From Vibrio sp. SNU_ST1 (lineage in GTDB: Bacteria > Pseudomonadota > Gammaproteobacteria > Enterobacterales > Vibrionaceae): DNA of 64,000 nucleotides. Within the stretch, counting starts at the first letter, position 1; each line of letters opens with the position of its first letter. This document shows positions 7,982 to 16,459 of the stretch, in pieces. The stretch spans positions 1,426,001 to 1,490,000 of the forward strand of contig NZ_CP130749.1 in the NCBI RefSeq assembly GCF_030563405.1, given 5' to 3'. The translations under genes were made by a program, and so were the position numbers. Under the pieces are notes generated by a model. The model was not told the origin of the DNA. It worked only from the letters and a program-made list of their open reading frames with translations, and did not search any database.

Positions 7982-9376
7982 CTACGCGTTTTGAGCCGCT
8001 AGGTGCATCTTCTTCGCGTGACGAATCTTCTTCTCTTCCGCAATAGCAACGAACAACAGTAAAACAATACAAATGGCAGCAGAAGTATCGAGTGCTGCAA
8101 ATGTTCCTTTCCAACCTGTTAAGCCGAAAATAGGCGTTCCGTCTGCAATCATGCCTAGGCCAAGTTTGGCAAAACTGTCACCAATTAGGTAAGCAAATGT
8201 GCCTTTCACGCCATCAGCCACACTGATTGCTTTCTTAGGAACAAAACCTACCGCAGCAACACCAATCAACAGCTGAGGACCGAATACTAGGAAGCCAAGT
8301 ACGAATAGTGATGCTAGGTACATGAACTCGCTCGTTGCATGCTGATAAAACTCTAGAGATACAATAATCAGTCCAAGCGATACACAAGCAACTAAAGCAC
8401 GACGTCCGTTAGCAAGGTCTGATAAATAACCCCACATTAATGTACCGACCAGAGCACCAACTTCAAACAGAGTAAAGCCTGAAATAGCCGTTTCTTTTGA
8501 TAGACCTAGCTCTTGATACGCATAAACGGTAGACCATTGATCGATACCGATACGAACAATGTACAAAAAGATATTCGCGAAGCAGAGTAACCAGATCACT
8601 TTGTTTTTAAGGATATATTCAACAAAGATCTCTTTCTTGGTCATTTGATTCTCTTCAGCAATAGTATCTTCTTCGCTGATTTCTTCATCAAACAACTCTT
8701 CAACTGTACCTAAACCGTATGCTTCTGGAGAGTCGTTACCAAAACGCATCCCAATAAAACCAACCACAATCGCGATGATCGATGGGAACACGAACATACC
8801 AATTACGTTGCCATCAAAAAAGTAGTTAGCGCCAAACAGCGCTACACCAGCAGCGCCTGCACCACCTACGTTGTGTGACATGTTCCAAAGGCCTAAATAC
8901 GATCCACGCTTATTACGAGGCGTCCATTTAGTAATCGTCGAATAACTTGAAGGGCCACCGGTACTTTGAAAGAAACCACTCAATGCGTAGAAGGCAACCA
9001 TCATGAATAAGCTAGCGCTGCCACCACCCAAGCTGAAACTAAAGCCCAACATTGCAAGGCCAGATAGGATAAGCATGAATGGCAAGAACTGCTTGGTGTT
9101 TTTGCCATCCGCGTAGTAGGAAACAACCGTTTTACCAATACCGTAAGTAATTGAAAAGCCAAGACCAATAAGACCTAGGTCGGTCATTGATAATCCATAA
9201 GTAGAAATCATGTCGTTTTGCGCGACATTGAAGTTCTTACGGATTAAATACATGGTCAAATAGCCAATGAATACGACTAGGTACGATTGTAGGAATGGTT
9301 TAAACCACATTTTCCTTCTAGTTTCGACCGGAAGGTCCAGCGTCGGTTTTCTAACCTGATCTAGGAACTTTAACAT
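7982..9376 (-). CDS. uhpT: Hexose-6-phosphate:phosphate antiporter UhpT
   Basis: 464 residues from the ATG at 9376, nearly collinear with E. coli UhpT: FLDQVRKPTLDLPVE at the start, MYLIRKNFNVAQNDM, YYADGKNTKQFLPF, then FGPQLLIGVAAVGFVPKKA and GDSFAKLGLGMIADGTP. It is a twelve-helix OPA/MFS inner-membrane exchanger that takes up glucose-6-P, mannose-6-P, fructose-6-P (and fosfomycin) against phosphate. The in-frame codons before 9376 do not match the family. It is transcribed first in this cluster (T-A-B-C), unlike enterobacterial uhpABCT, and carries the shared operator about 100 bp upstream. Confidence 0.95.
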   Translation of the reverse strand: MLKFLDQVRKPTLDLPVETRRKMWFKPFLQSYLVVFIGYLTMYLIRKNFNVAQNDMISTYGLSMTDLGLIGLGFSITYGIGKTVVSYYADGKNTKQFLPFMLILSGLAMLGFSFSLGGGSASLFMMVAFYALSGFFQSTGGPSSYSTITKWTPRNKRGSYLGLWNMSHNVGGAGAAGVALFGANYFFDGNVIGMFVFPSIIAIVVGFIGMRFGNDSPEAYGLGTVEELFDEEISEEDTIAEENQMTKKEIFVEYILKNKVIWLLCFANIFLYIVRIGIDQWSTVYAYQELGLSKETAISGFTLFEVGALVGTLMWGYLSDLANGRRALVACVSLGLIIVSLEFYQHATSEFMYLASLFVLGFLVFGPQLLIGVAAVGFVPKKAISVADGVKGTFAYLIGDSFAKLGLGMIADGTPIFGLTGWKGTFAALDTSAAICIVLLLFVAIAEEKKIRHAKKMHLAAQNA

Positions 9377-9474
9377 TGTGAACTCTCTTATTATTGATGA
9401 GGTCTGCACGGAACATTACTGACCATGCACTCTTTGCAATTCGATGATGAAATAATAAGGAGTCTAAAAAGCGA

Positions 9475-9517
9475 CCGCATGAGAGAGGGTCTTAGAATAA
9501 CTAGGAAAAATTCTTAG
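9475..9517 (-). promoter_or_regulatory. Putative UhpA operator upstream of uhpT
   Basis: 43 bp aligned without gaps to 4152-4194 (34 identities). On the minus strand there are CTAAGA repeats 22 bp apart flanking a TTTTTCC block, then TCTCATG. It lies 98 bp before the uhpT ATG, a sensible place for a response-regulator site just upstream of a -35 box. The link to UhpA is an inference. Confidence 0.6.
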
Positions 9518-9672
9518 TTCAGAATTGGGAGTCAAGAAAGCGTGAACAGCATCACTTTATTTAAATGTGTTATGTCGTGAAGAGGTATTGGAAAGGTGTC
9601 GCTAGTTAAGGCATTTAGTAGGTGCCCCAAGCAACCTAAACATCGATTGTATTGAGCAGTTGATTGAAGTCT

Positions 9673-9693
9673 AAAGTGGCTAATAAAAGCCAC
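9673..9693 (-). terminator. Possible terminator of the large phosphatase-like gene
   Basis: GTGGCT and AGCCAC form a 6-bp stem with a 6-base loop, followed on the minus strand by only TTTA. It is 49 bp past the stop. The stem is perfect, but the T tract is weak. Confidence 0.4.
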
Positions 9694-9741
9694 ATTAGAT
9701 TCGCTTTACGGTATCGTAATCTAAACGATAGATAATAGAGT

Positions 9742-12657
9742 TTAATTATTCTTAGGCACATCCAACTTATTCAGCAACGACGGAAAACCCCAACCGTTCT
9801 CGCCTTCGACAACAGGTTCTCCGGTCAAATACTCAAACAGCGTTGGAGCCAAAGAGCCATTAGCTTCGATTTTCAATTGCTGAGAGTTATCGCCAATTGG
9901 CGCTCCCCAGAATCCGATGAAGGCATCTTTCTCTAAGTAATCCTCACCAGCATGACGCCCCGGTACCTTAGTGTTGTAGCCAATTCCCGCTTTAGGGAAC
10001 AAGTTAACCGTGCCAGCCCTATCTTCAAGGTAGATATTAGCCAGTTGATTTACTGAATCTGGTCGAGGTGTTGGTTGCGTCAATGAAGTCCACTCAGCAC
10101 TGCTACACCACGTTGTCACATCCGCCTTAACCGCTCGGTTAATACACTTTTCTACTAATTGAGAGTACTGTGAAAAATCAGCTTCGTTTGGTGATGCCAG
10201 GTATGGATTTAACCTTTGCGTATTGAGTAAAATTGGCGCTCGGTTGTCTTCCAATGACTCATAGAAAAGCTTGTCACCTTCACGTGTGATCAATTCATCG
10301 ACCCGTTTTAAATCACGATTGCCAATCACACGAACAGCGCAGCGTTGTTGATCACATGTGCTTTCTCTTACGACCATATAATCAAGACTTTCAGGCAAGC
10401 GCTGCGCTATCTGATTAATGATGTCTATGTTCTGACCAGCAGTCGCAGCAATCGGAGACCACTGCGTGAGTTCTTGGTAAACAGGCTGAACCTGCCACCC
10501 GTGAGCCGAATTAAAGAAGTCCATCATGAAATTACCACCAGCAGTCGAGGCGACTACCACATCCAATGCCTTCGAGCTTGGGTAGCTTAAGGCATTGGTG
10601 ATTTTAGGCCCTTCCCCTTCGTCTGAAGATATCTTCTTAACCACAATGGGATATTCGAGCTCTGCTTGTAAACCTTCAAATACCTGCTTTTCGGGATTGA
10701 GCGCGTAGAACACCGGCGTTAAACCATGATCCCCTGCCATGCCCCATAGCGTTTTATCGTAAACGCCTGCACTGCGGTAGGTCGCTTCAATCTGGCGAAT
10801 CCAATAGTCCAGTCGGTTGAGCTCTCCAGTCGGCATCAGAATTTCGTCACTAAAAGGACCGGTAAAGTGCGCGAAGTGATCCGGCCATGGGTTATACACC
10901 AAGGTGTAGTCTGGCATCCCTTTTCCATCTAACTCGGCAAACTGAGTGATCGACTGTTTAACCTGAGCTCTCTTTGAAAACTTAGTGAAAAAATCAAAGC
11001 CAGATATAGACTGATACGCTTCAATATCTTCAATCAAGGCTTGACGCTTTTCTTGCAAAACCACTTCGACTTCTGAACGTTCTTGAAGCTCTTTCACGCA
11101 ACGTTTCTCACCATAATCACGCAGTGACTCACCCAAGCCTAGGTTCACTAACCCATCGTAAGTAGTGTGAGCATTCCAATCATATTGAGCGTTACAGTTC
11201 AGCGTTTTTAGGTAATCAAGGCGATCAAACATGGTCTGAACCTTGTTGCTTGCCACCAACACGTCCAGCTGTAGAGCATCATTACCGAAGAAGTAATAAG
11301 CTCGGTCGATCTCTCGATCGACAAAATGAAAATTAGGGATACCCGTACCACCTTGACCCGACACTTTTGCGCCCGTTTTAATGATAGGTAGGTTACGTAC
11401 GCTGATTGTTGGAGTAGAAGAGATCCCCACTCGGCTTATATTATTTCGATTCTCTTGATAGAGATTTTTGAAGAAAGGTAAATAGTGTGGGTCACGGTAG
11501 GTTTGTTCAGACAGAACTTCCATGAACCTCACCTGCTGTTGGTGTTCAGGTTCAATCACTTTTTCTAGCTGAGGTTTATATTGCGTTCGGTTTTTATGGT
11601 TCTGATAAGTAACCGAAATGAAAGGTGAATCTTCATCGACCAACCCCTCGAGCAATCCTTGCTGTAAACCATCGACCGTCACCTGGACCGCAAAACGTTT
11701 GTGTTGTTGGGAATCTAAGAATTGAATGAGCGCGTCAGGCTGGTCACTGAACGCTTGCTGCATCCAATCATCGAGTGCAGCTGCGCGTTCTTCTTTAAAC
11801 ACAAATTGTCGGTAAGCTTTGAGCAAATTTAAGCGCACAAAATCGATGAGCGTAATGGTGAGGGCTTGCGCTTTATTGTTCGGCTTGTCGGCGTTTTCTG
11901 GTTTGCCATCTTCTGCAATCGCCAACATTGCAGACTTCATATCGCCGTCATCCATTCCCAATGCCGCTTTACCAATCAAATCAACGATGATCGGTTGAAT
12001 CTGAGCGATGATCGCTAGATCTTCAGGGCTATTGGTTAAGTATGTGTAATTCGCAGGGAGCGTATCCATATCCTGCCAAACACCAATTTCGAATAACGCA
12101 TCGTAGATAACCACCATGTTGGCAATGAACTGTTCATCGATACGAATACCTTCATGATGTCCCGTTGCTTCAGTCGAGGTATCTGGCTCGTGATGCTCTG
12201 AGGCTGGCTTATCTCCAACATGATAGAGGCTATGTTCAAAGCCCTTTAGCGCCTGCTTATCATAAACCGTCGACAAGTAAGATTTGAACACATCTTCACT
12301 GCCCAAGCCTGAATAGCGATCGTAATAGCTATAGAGAAAATAACCCAAAGGAATTGAGTACGTCGGGTTGGATAACTGAGCAACGACTCTGGCTTTTGTT
12401 TTGACATCTAAAGGAAGTGCGAGAATATACGCATCTAATGTAACGCCACCAATCGTGAAAAGAGCTGCATCACGAGTGAGTTTGGCAGAATAACTTAGGC
12501 TTGAAAGCACCTGATTTTTCAACACTTCACTGGAGCTAAACACGCCACCAATGACAGGCGTTGTTGATATATCAGCGGCACTCGGAGCTGACGCAACCGC
12601 CAACGATAAGACACTGAATAAACTGGCGTAACTGCGAACGTGAGAATAAGAGCTCAT
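9742..12657 (-). CDS. Large exported alkaline-phosphatase-superfamily (phosphodiesterase/nucleotide pyrophosphatase-like) protein
   Basis: 971 residues from the ATG at 12657 (AAGGA 6 bases upstream). A signal peptide (about residues 1-28, ending SAPSAAD) is followed by a long unassigned N-terminal region. From about residue 425 it resembles type I phosphodiesterase/alkaline phosphatase enzymes: a Gly/Thr-rich GTGIPNFHFVDR at the usual nucleophile position, metal-site segments WPDHFAHFTGP and AGDHGLTP, and PGRHAGED near the C-terminus. It probably hydrolyses a phosphate ester or diester in the periplasm. The substrate is unknown and the length is about twice that of ordinary family members. 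It precedes uhpT on the same strand, so it may supply phosphorylated compounds, but that is speculative. Confidence 0.75.
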   Translation of the reverse strand: MSSYSHVRSYASLFSVLSLAVASAPSAADISTTPVIGGVFSSSEVLKNQVLSSLSYSAKLTRDAALFTIGGVTLDAYILALPLDVKTKARVVAQLSNPTYSIPLGYFLYSYYDRYSGLGSEDVFKSYLSTVYDKQALKGFEHSLYHVGDKPASEHHEPDTSTEATGHHEGIRIDEQFIANMVVIYDALFEIGVWQDMDTLPANYTYLTNSPEDLAIIAQIQPIIVDLIGKAALGMDDGDMKSAMLAIAEDGKPENADKPNNKAQALTITLIDFVRLNLLKAYRQFVFKEERAAALDDWMQQAFSDQPDALIQFLDSQQHKRFAVQVTVDGLQQGLLEGLVDEDSPFISVTYQNHKNRTQYKPQLEKVIEPEHQQQVRFMEVLSEQTYRDPHYLPFFKNLYQENRNNISRVGISSTPTISVRNLPIIKTGAKVSGQGGTGIPNFHFVDREIDRAYYFFGNDALQLDVLVASNKVQTMFDRLDYLKTLNCNAQYDWNAHTTYDGLVNLGLGESLRDYGEKRCVKELQERSEVEVVLQEKRQALIEDIEAYQSISGFDFFTKFSKRAQVKQSITQFAELDGKGMPDYTLVYNPWPDHFAHFTGPFSDEILMPTGELNRLDYWIRQIEATYRSAGVYDKTLWGMAGDHGLTPVFYALNPEKQVFEGLQAELEYPIVVKKISSDEGEGPKITNALSYPSSKALDVVVASTAGGNFMMDFFNSAHGWQVQPVYQELTQWSPIAATAGQNIDIINQIAQRLPESLDYMVVRESTCDQQRCAVRVIGNRDLKRVDELITREGDKLFYESLEDNRAPILLNTQRLNPYLASPNEADFSQYSQLVEKCINRAVKADVTTWCSSAEWTSLTQPTPRPDSVNQLANIYLEDRAGTVNLFPKAGIGYNTKVPGRHAGEDYLEKDAFIGFWGAPIGDNSQQLKIEANGSLAPTLFEYLTGEPVVEGENGWGFPSLLNKLDVPKNN

Positions 12658-12770
12658 CAAATTTCCTTTAGATCAACACACTTCTATAAATGCGACTTAT
12701 TGTTTCAGTTTGCATTTATTAGTCAACCTATGAAAACGTTTGTTTTCTGATTCGAAGAGCTCGAATACTC

Positions 12771-13106
12771 TTACAATCGCTTACCGCTGCCGTCTTCCCA
12801 CATCACTTCGCATTCGTCTTTAATGGCCGCTTTCAATAGTTCAACTAACGGAAAAGCTCGGCTACCGATATTAACAGGCGCTTCAACAACCTCTTCATTA
12901 TCGTCATCAGCATTTTCTTGCTCTACCAGCTTACTCTGTTCAGAGGCGATCGCAGCACGCAAATTGCTTAACGCTTGAGAAACCTCTGAAGCATCAATTG
13001 CTCCTGGGATCGTGCCACTATGTCCAAGCATCTTAATGAACTGAAGACCGACTTCACCAAACATCGTGACGCTAGCATGAGCTTTGCAACTAAAGGTAAT
13101 TAACAT
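12771..13106 (-). CDS. DUF1840 family protein
   Basis: 111 residues. The beginning MLITFSCKAHASVTMF and the middle MLGHSGTIPGAI are typical of the DUF1840 family, a small conserved cytoplasmic protein of unknown function; an acidic linker (QENADDDNEE) separates the halves. The ATG at 13106 is the natural start. No operon partner: 113 bp separate it from the phosphatase-like gene downstream. Confidence 0.85.
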   Translation of the reverse strand: MLITFSCKAHASVTMFGEVGLQFIKMLGHSGTIPGAIDASEVSQALSNLRAAIASEQSKLVEQENADDDNEEVVEAPVNIGSRAFPLVELLKAAIKDECEVMWEDGSGKRL

Positions 13107-13407
13107 TATGAGCCTCTATCAAATTTAGGTATCTATAAACATTAGCTATCTACAAACTATGTTGAGTAACGCATTGGAAAGCAAGTAGATAACAGCCAAA
13201 TCAATTCTTGCAACTCGAACTTTAATTGTCTCACTCTCGGACATTTCCGCACCGTTAGTGACACCCGTCACTATTTATTATGAGCCACTTATTATTTAAA
13301 TATGAAATCTTGATAGTTGTCACAATAAAAAGACCACTAACACTCTGCTATCACTTTTATTTAATCTACTATTAACACCAATTATCGAAATCTTTGGCAC
13401 AAATCAC
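13107..13407. other. Divergent intergenic region between DUF1840 and the GGDEF gene
   Basis: 301 bp, A/T-rich. The only structure noted is a perfect 7-bp inverted repeat at 13256-13273. No gene on either strand. Confidence 0.45.
13256..13273. promoter_or_regulatory. Palindrome TAGTGAC-N4-GTCACTA upstream of the cyclase gene
   Basis: A perfect 7-bp inverted repeat with a 4-base centre, 135 bp before the cyclase ATG. It lacks a T run, so an operator is more likely than a terminator. The regulator is unknown. Confidence 0.35.
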
Positions 13408-14631
13408 ATGAAAAGGCTAGTCGGCAGACACCTAGAAGAAATGGCGGACATACGATCCACTCGCAAGCAAAAAATTGTCCACTCCTTTTCACTGGCTGCC
13501 GCTGCGTTATTCACATTCTACACTTGGGCTTACTTCCAAGGTCAGCATTACACGCTATCAATTTTCGAACTGTGTTTTGCACTTATCGCTATCTCCAATG
13601 CATTTTACGTAAAAAAAGTCATTACCCCTGAGTATTCAGAATTGATTCTAAGTGGTGTTCTGCTAATTCAAGGGATCATCCTATTCTTGTACAGTCACGC
13701 CATTCCCGAGCGGACACTCTGGCTCTACCCGATTTTGGCTGCCGTCATTTTCATAAACGATTTCAGAATTGGTATTATATTCAGTACCTCATTTTGTGTA
13801 TTTATCAGCACCTTGATTACAGCGATGCCTAGCAGCTTTTCTTTACCTTTTAGCAGCTCACATCGGTTTATTCTTAGCTTATTTACAATGAGCTTGGTAT
13901 GTCACACATCAGCTTATTACTACACAAAAGCCGTCAGTTATATTCAACGCCTATACAAAGAGGGGATTGAAGATCTGGCCTATAGAGACCAACTAACTGG
14001 CTTGGCAAACCGTTGGAGCTTTGAACGTTGGGCGACAGAAAAACTTGCGACAGTGGATAGTGAACGCTCACTGACTGCATTAGTTTTTTTGGACATAGAT
14101 GACTTTAAAGGCATTAATGATAGCTACGGGCATGACGTCGGAGACCGTGTCTTACAGCATTTTGCGAATCGTTTAAGCAACAACATCCGAACCAGAGACA
14201 GGGTAAGTCATGAATACGATTATTCGATAGCACGCTTTGCTGGAGACGAGTTTGTTCTAATGCTCTACGATATACCAACTCGTAAAGATCTAGATGGTAT
14301 TTTAGATAGGATTTGTGGACTATTCGAAAGTGGTTGCCAGACAAATGAGAGAATCAAGGAATTAACACTCAGTGTTGGGGTTTCGTTGTACCCGCAAGAT
14401 GCTCAAGAATTACATGAGCTGACGAGATGTGCTGATAAAGCGATGTATGTTGCCAAACATTCAGGAAAAAACCGATACGCTTATTATCACGATAATCCCG
14501 TATCGACCTTGATAGAAGAGCTACCGACGAACCTAGCCTTCTCAGAATCGGAATCATCTGAGCTTGAAGGTTGTCTTGAAGCGAAGGTCGAAGGGAGCAA
14601 TGTTACGTTATTAAAAACGCGTCCACGCTAG
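13408..14631 (+). CDS. Membrane-anchored diguanylate cyclase (AGDEF variant)
   Basis: 407 residues. About six hydrophobic segments (roughly residues 25-175) form the membrane sensor part, followed by a GGDEF domain (about 190-365). It begins at LAYRDQLTGLANRWSFE and carries FLDIDDFKGINDSYGHDVGD, then the signature RFAGDEFVLM (about 275-284), where the first Gly is Ala. AGDEF variants can be active. The product would be cyclic di-GMP, acting on motility or biofilm. No RxxD inhibitory site is seen at the usual place before the signature; a short HEYDYS insertion sits there instead. The start has a weak ribosome-binding site; another ATG lies at 13441. Confidence 0.9.
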   Translation: MKRLVGRHLEEMADIRSTRKQKIVHSFSLAAAALFTFYTWAYFQGQHYTLSIFELCFALIAISNAFYVKKVITPEYSELILSGVLLIQGIILFLYSHAIPERTLWLYPILAAVIFINDFRIGIIFSTSFCVFISTLITAMPSSFSLPFSSSHRFILSLFTMSLVCHTSAYYYTKAVSYIQRLYKEGIEDLAYRDQLTGLANRWSFERWATEKLATVDSERSLTALVFLDIDDFKGINDSYGHDVGDRVLQHFANRLSNNIRTRDRVSHEYDYSIARFAGDEFVLMLYDIPTRKDLDGILDRICGLFESGCQTNERIKELTLSVGVSLYPQDAQELHELTRCADKAMYVAKHSGKNRYAYYHDNPVSTLIEELPTNLAFSESESSELEGCLEAKVEGSNVTLLKTRPR

Positions 14632-14909
14632 CCTGCCATATACATGGCCCATAAACTCACTAAGCCAATAACAATAATCCAAACAACTTGTCGTACTAAG
14701 TTTCGATTTTCGTTCTTAGATTTAGCAACGGTTTTATAAGCGGCTTGCTTGGCCGAGTGTATAAAATGCCCATCTGCCTGGTGCTTTCTAACACGGCGCT
14801 TAACCGCTTTATTCGCAACCTCTGTAAAACGCTGACCTTGCTCCGTTGTAAAATCGTTATCAAAACCCATCCGACCTTGCCTTTCGCCATGTTTTTGCTG
14901 TACTGCCAT
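14628..14909 (-). CDS. Small basic protein with a C-terminal membrane anchor
   Basis: 93 residues with an excellent AAGGAGG before the ATG at 14909. The first 70 residues are polar and very basic (KAVKRRVRKHQAD), then one hydrophobic helix VVWIIVIGLVSLWAMYMAG ends the protein, a tail-anchored topology. No family recognised. Its TAG shares the palindrome CTAG with the stop of the convergent cyclase gene, so the two genes overlap by four bases and leave no room for a conventional terminator. Confidence 0.75.
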   Translation of the reverse strand: MAVQQKHGERQGRMGFDNDFTTEQGQRFTEVANKAVKRRVRKHQADGHFIHSAKQAAYKTVAKSKNENRNLVRQVVWIIVIGLVSLWAMYMAG

Positions 14910-15067
14910 AGCGGCCTCCTTGGCGGTCTGCTCTCTATTTTAGTATAGACATAATTTCATATTCTTACCTGTTCAAAATTTTCGAATAAGTCACTCAACA
15001 CTGTGCCATCTTCTTTTTAAATCAAATTACATAAACTACAGCTATTCAAGTTTATGAGGATTTCAAA

Positions 15068-15940
15068 ATGACGAGTGTAAGAGCAGTAGATCATGTGGTT
15101 GCAGCACACGCCACCTCCGATGGTGATGGCGTAAAAATACAAAGACTCGCTGGTTTCAATAACACGCGTTTCTCTCCATTTTTGATGATTGATGAACTTA
15201 AGTCGGATGAAAGCAAAGATTATGTTGGCGGCTTTCCTCCACATCCTCACCGTGGGATAGAAACACTCACTTACATGCTACAAGGTCACTTCCAGCACAA
15301 AGACCACATGGGGAATGTTGGAGAGCTTCGCAGTGGTGGTGCACAGTGGATGGCCGCGGGTCGTGGTGTGATTCACAGTGAAATGCCAATGATGGAAGAA
15401 GGTGCACTGCATGGATTTCAGATTTGGATAAACCAACCTGCAACACACAAAATGCAGCCAGCGCAATATCACGACTTCCAAAGTGAAAGCGTTACAGAGC
15501 ACCAAAGTGAGCAAAGTGGCTTATTGAGAGTGATAGCCGGTGGATTCGAACTTCATAACCCAACTAGTGGTGACTCAGAAGCTTTGCAGGTGCAAGGCCC
15601 ATTACAGAAAACAGGTGTGCCGTTAAGCGTGGCGGATTGGCGGGCTCATTCTGGGCGAAAAGTGACGTTAGGAACGAATATTAATCACAATGCCATGACT
15701 TACGTGTACCGAGGCAGTATTAAGATCGGCGACAAAGTCATCAACCAAGGTCAGCTTGCCCTGCTCACCAAAGCTGAATGGCTTTCTTTAGACAGCATAG
15801 AAGATTCAGGTGTACTGGTTTTTTCTGGTGAACCTATTAATGAACCTGTTGTGCACTATGGTCCGTTCGTCATGAATTCAATGGAAGAGATTGAACAGAC
15901 GATTCAGGATTACAACAACGGCGTATTTGAGACCTACTGA
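15068..15940 (+). CDS. Pirin family protein
   Basis: 290 residues of the bicupin pirin family. The N-terminal cupin carries the metal ligands in PHPHRGIETLTYMLQG and GRGVIHSEMP (three His and a Glu), as in YhhW/pirin with quercetinase-like activity. The second cupin (about residues 170-285) is degenerate. GAGGATTT precedes the ATG at 15068. Function in bacteria is uncertain: some pirins oxidise flavonoids, others bind pyruvate dehydrogenase. It forms a single-gene unit ended by the terminator at 16100, with a tandem repeat in the 3' region. Confidence 0.9.
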   Translation: MTSVRAVDHVVAAHATSDGDGVKIQRLAGFNNTRFSPFLMIDELKSDESKDYVGGFPPHPHRGIETLTYMLQGHFQHKDHMGNVGELRSGGAQWMAAGRGVIHSEMPMMEEGALHGFQIWINQPATHKMQPAQYHDFQSESVTEHQSEQSGLLRVIAGGFELHNPTSGDSEALQVQGPLQKTGVPLSVADWRAHSGRKVTLGTNINHNAMTYVYRGSIKIGDKVINQGQLALLTKAEWLSLDSIEDSGVLVFSGEPINEPVVHYGPFVMNSMEEIEQTIQDYNNGVFETY

Positions 15941-15970
15941 TTTACACATGTCTGTCTTTGAACTTTGAAT

Positions 15971-16010
15971 TGAAGGTTGAAGGTTGAAGGTTGAAGGTTG
16001 AAGGTTGAAG
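15971..16010. repeat. 7-bp tandem repeat (TGAAGGT) after the pirin gene
   Basis: Five perfect copies of TGAAGGT plus a partial sixth start 31 bp past the pirin stop. The tract is in the presumed 3' UTR, before the terminator. Confidence 0.9.
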
Positions 16011-16099
16011 AGATTTTGCAACGAACAACAATTTGGTCATCCATTTGATGACTGTAAAAACAAGTGACACTATCCACTGCCGGTTATTATCACTTATTT

Positions 16100-16127
16100 A
16101 ACCACGCTCCTAGAGCGTGGTTTTTTT
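16100..16127 (+). terminator. Rho-independent terminator downstream of pirin
   Basis: Perfect 10-bp stem AACCACGCTC / GAGCGTGGTT with a 3-base loop and a run of seven T. It may also serve the convergent ppnP gene. Confidence 0.9.
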
Positions 16128-16177
16128 CTATTAAATCATAGATAAACGATGCTTTGCTTGAACGAACTCAGACCTTC

Positions 16178-16459
16178 CTACAAGTATTCACACAGGTAAG
16201 CTGTCGCTTCTTTTACCTGTAAATCGAATGAAGAGTCACCCGCAACGTCAAAAGATTCACCAGATTGGAATGTCGTCCAATCGTCATCGCCAACACGCTT
16301 TACAATTAAAGCACCTTTAACAACGGTCATCTTTTCCGGAGCTGCAGTACCGAATGTGTATTCACCAGCGGCCATCACACCAACACTCACATCAGCACCA
16401 GACTGGTTAAACGCTAACGACTTAACACCACCTTCAAAGTATGTATTTTCTTTAATCAT
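16178..16459 (-). CDS. ppnP: Pyrimidine/purine nucleoside phosphorylase PpnP
   Basis: 93 residues, a single small cupin of the DUF1255/YaiE family, now known as PpnP, which splits diverse nucleosides with phosphate into base plus ribose-1-phosphate. Family marks include NTYFEGGVKSLAF at the start, GVMAAGEYTFGTAAPEKMTVVKG and the hydrophobic end TAYLCEYL. The length equals that of E. coli PpnP. It is monocistronic, with AAGGAAG before the ATG at 16459. Confidence 0.92.
   Translation of the reverse strand: MIKENTYFEGGVKSLAFNQSGADVSVGVMAAGEYTFGTAAPEKMTVVKGALIVKRVGDDDWTTFQSGESFDVAGDSSFDLQVKEATAYLCEYL

Larger units (their letters stand above)
9377..9741. other. uhpT upstream region (365 bp)
   Basis: No gene was seen. 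It holds the uhpT ribosome-binding region, the 43-bp element shared with manA, and a short hairpin near the end of the upstream phosphatase gene. The remainder is featureless A/T-rich DNA. Confidence 0.5.

Noticed and set aside
10345..10590. Plus-strand frame inside the large phosphatase gene
   Set aside because: Antisense shadow of a clear coding sequence.
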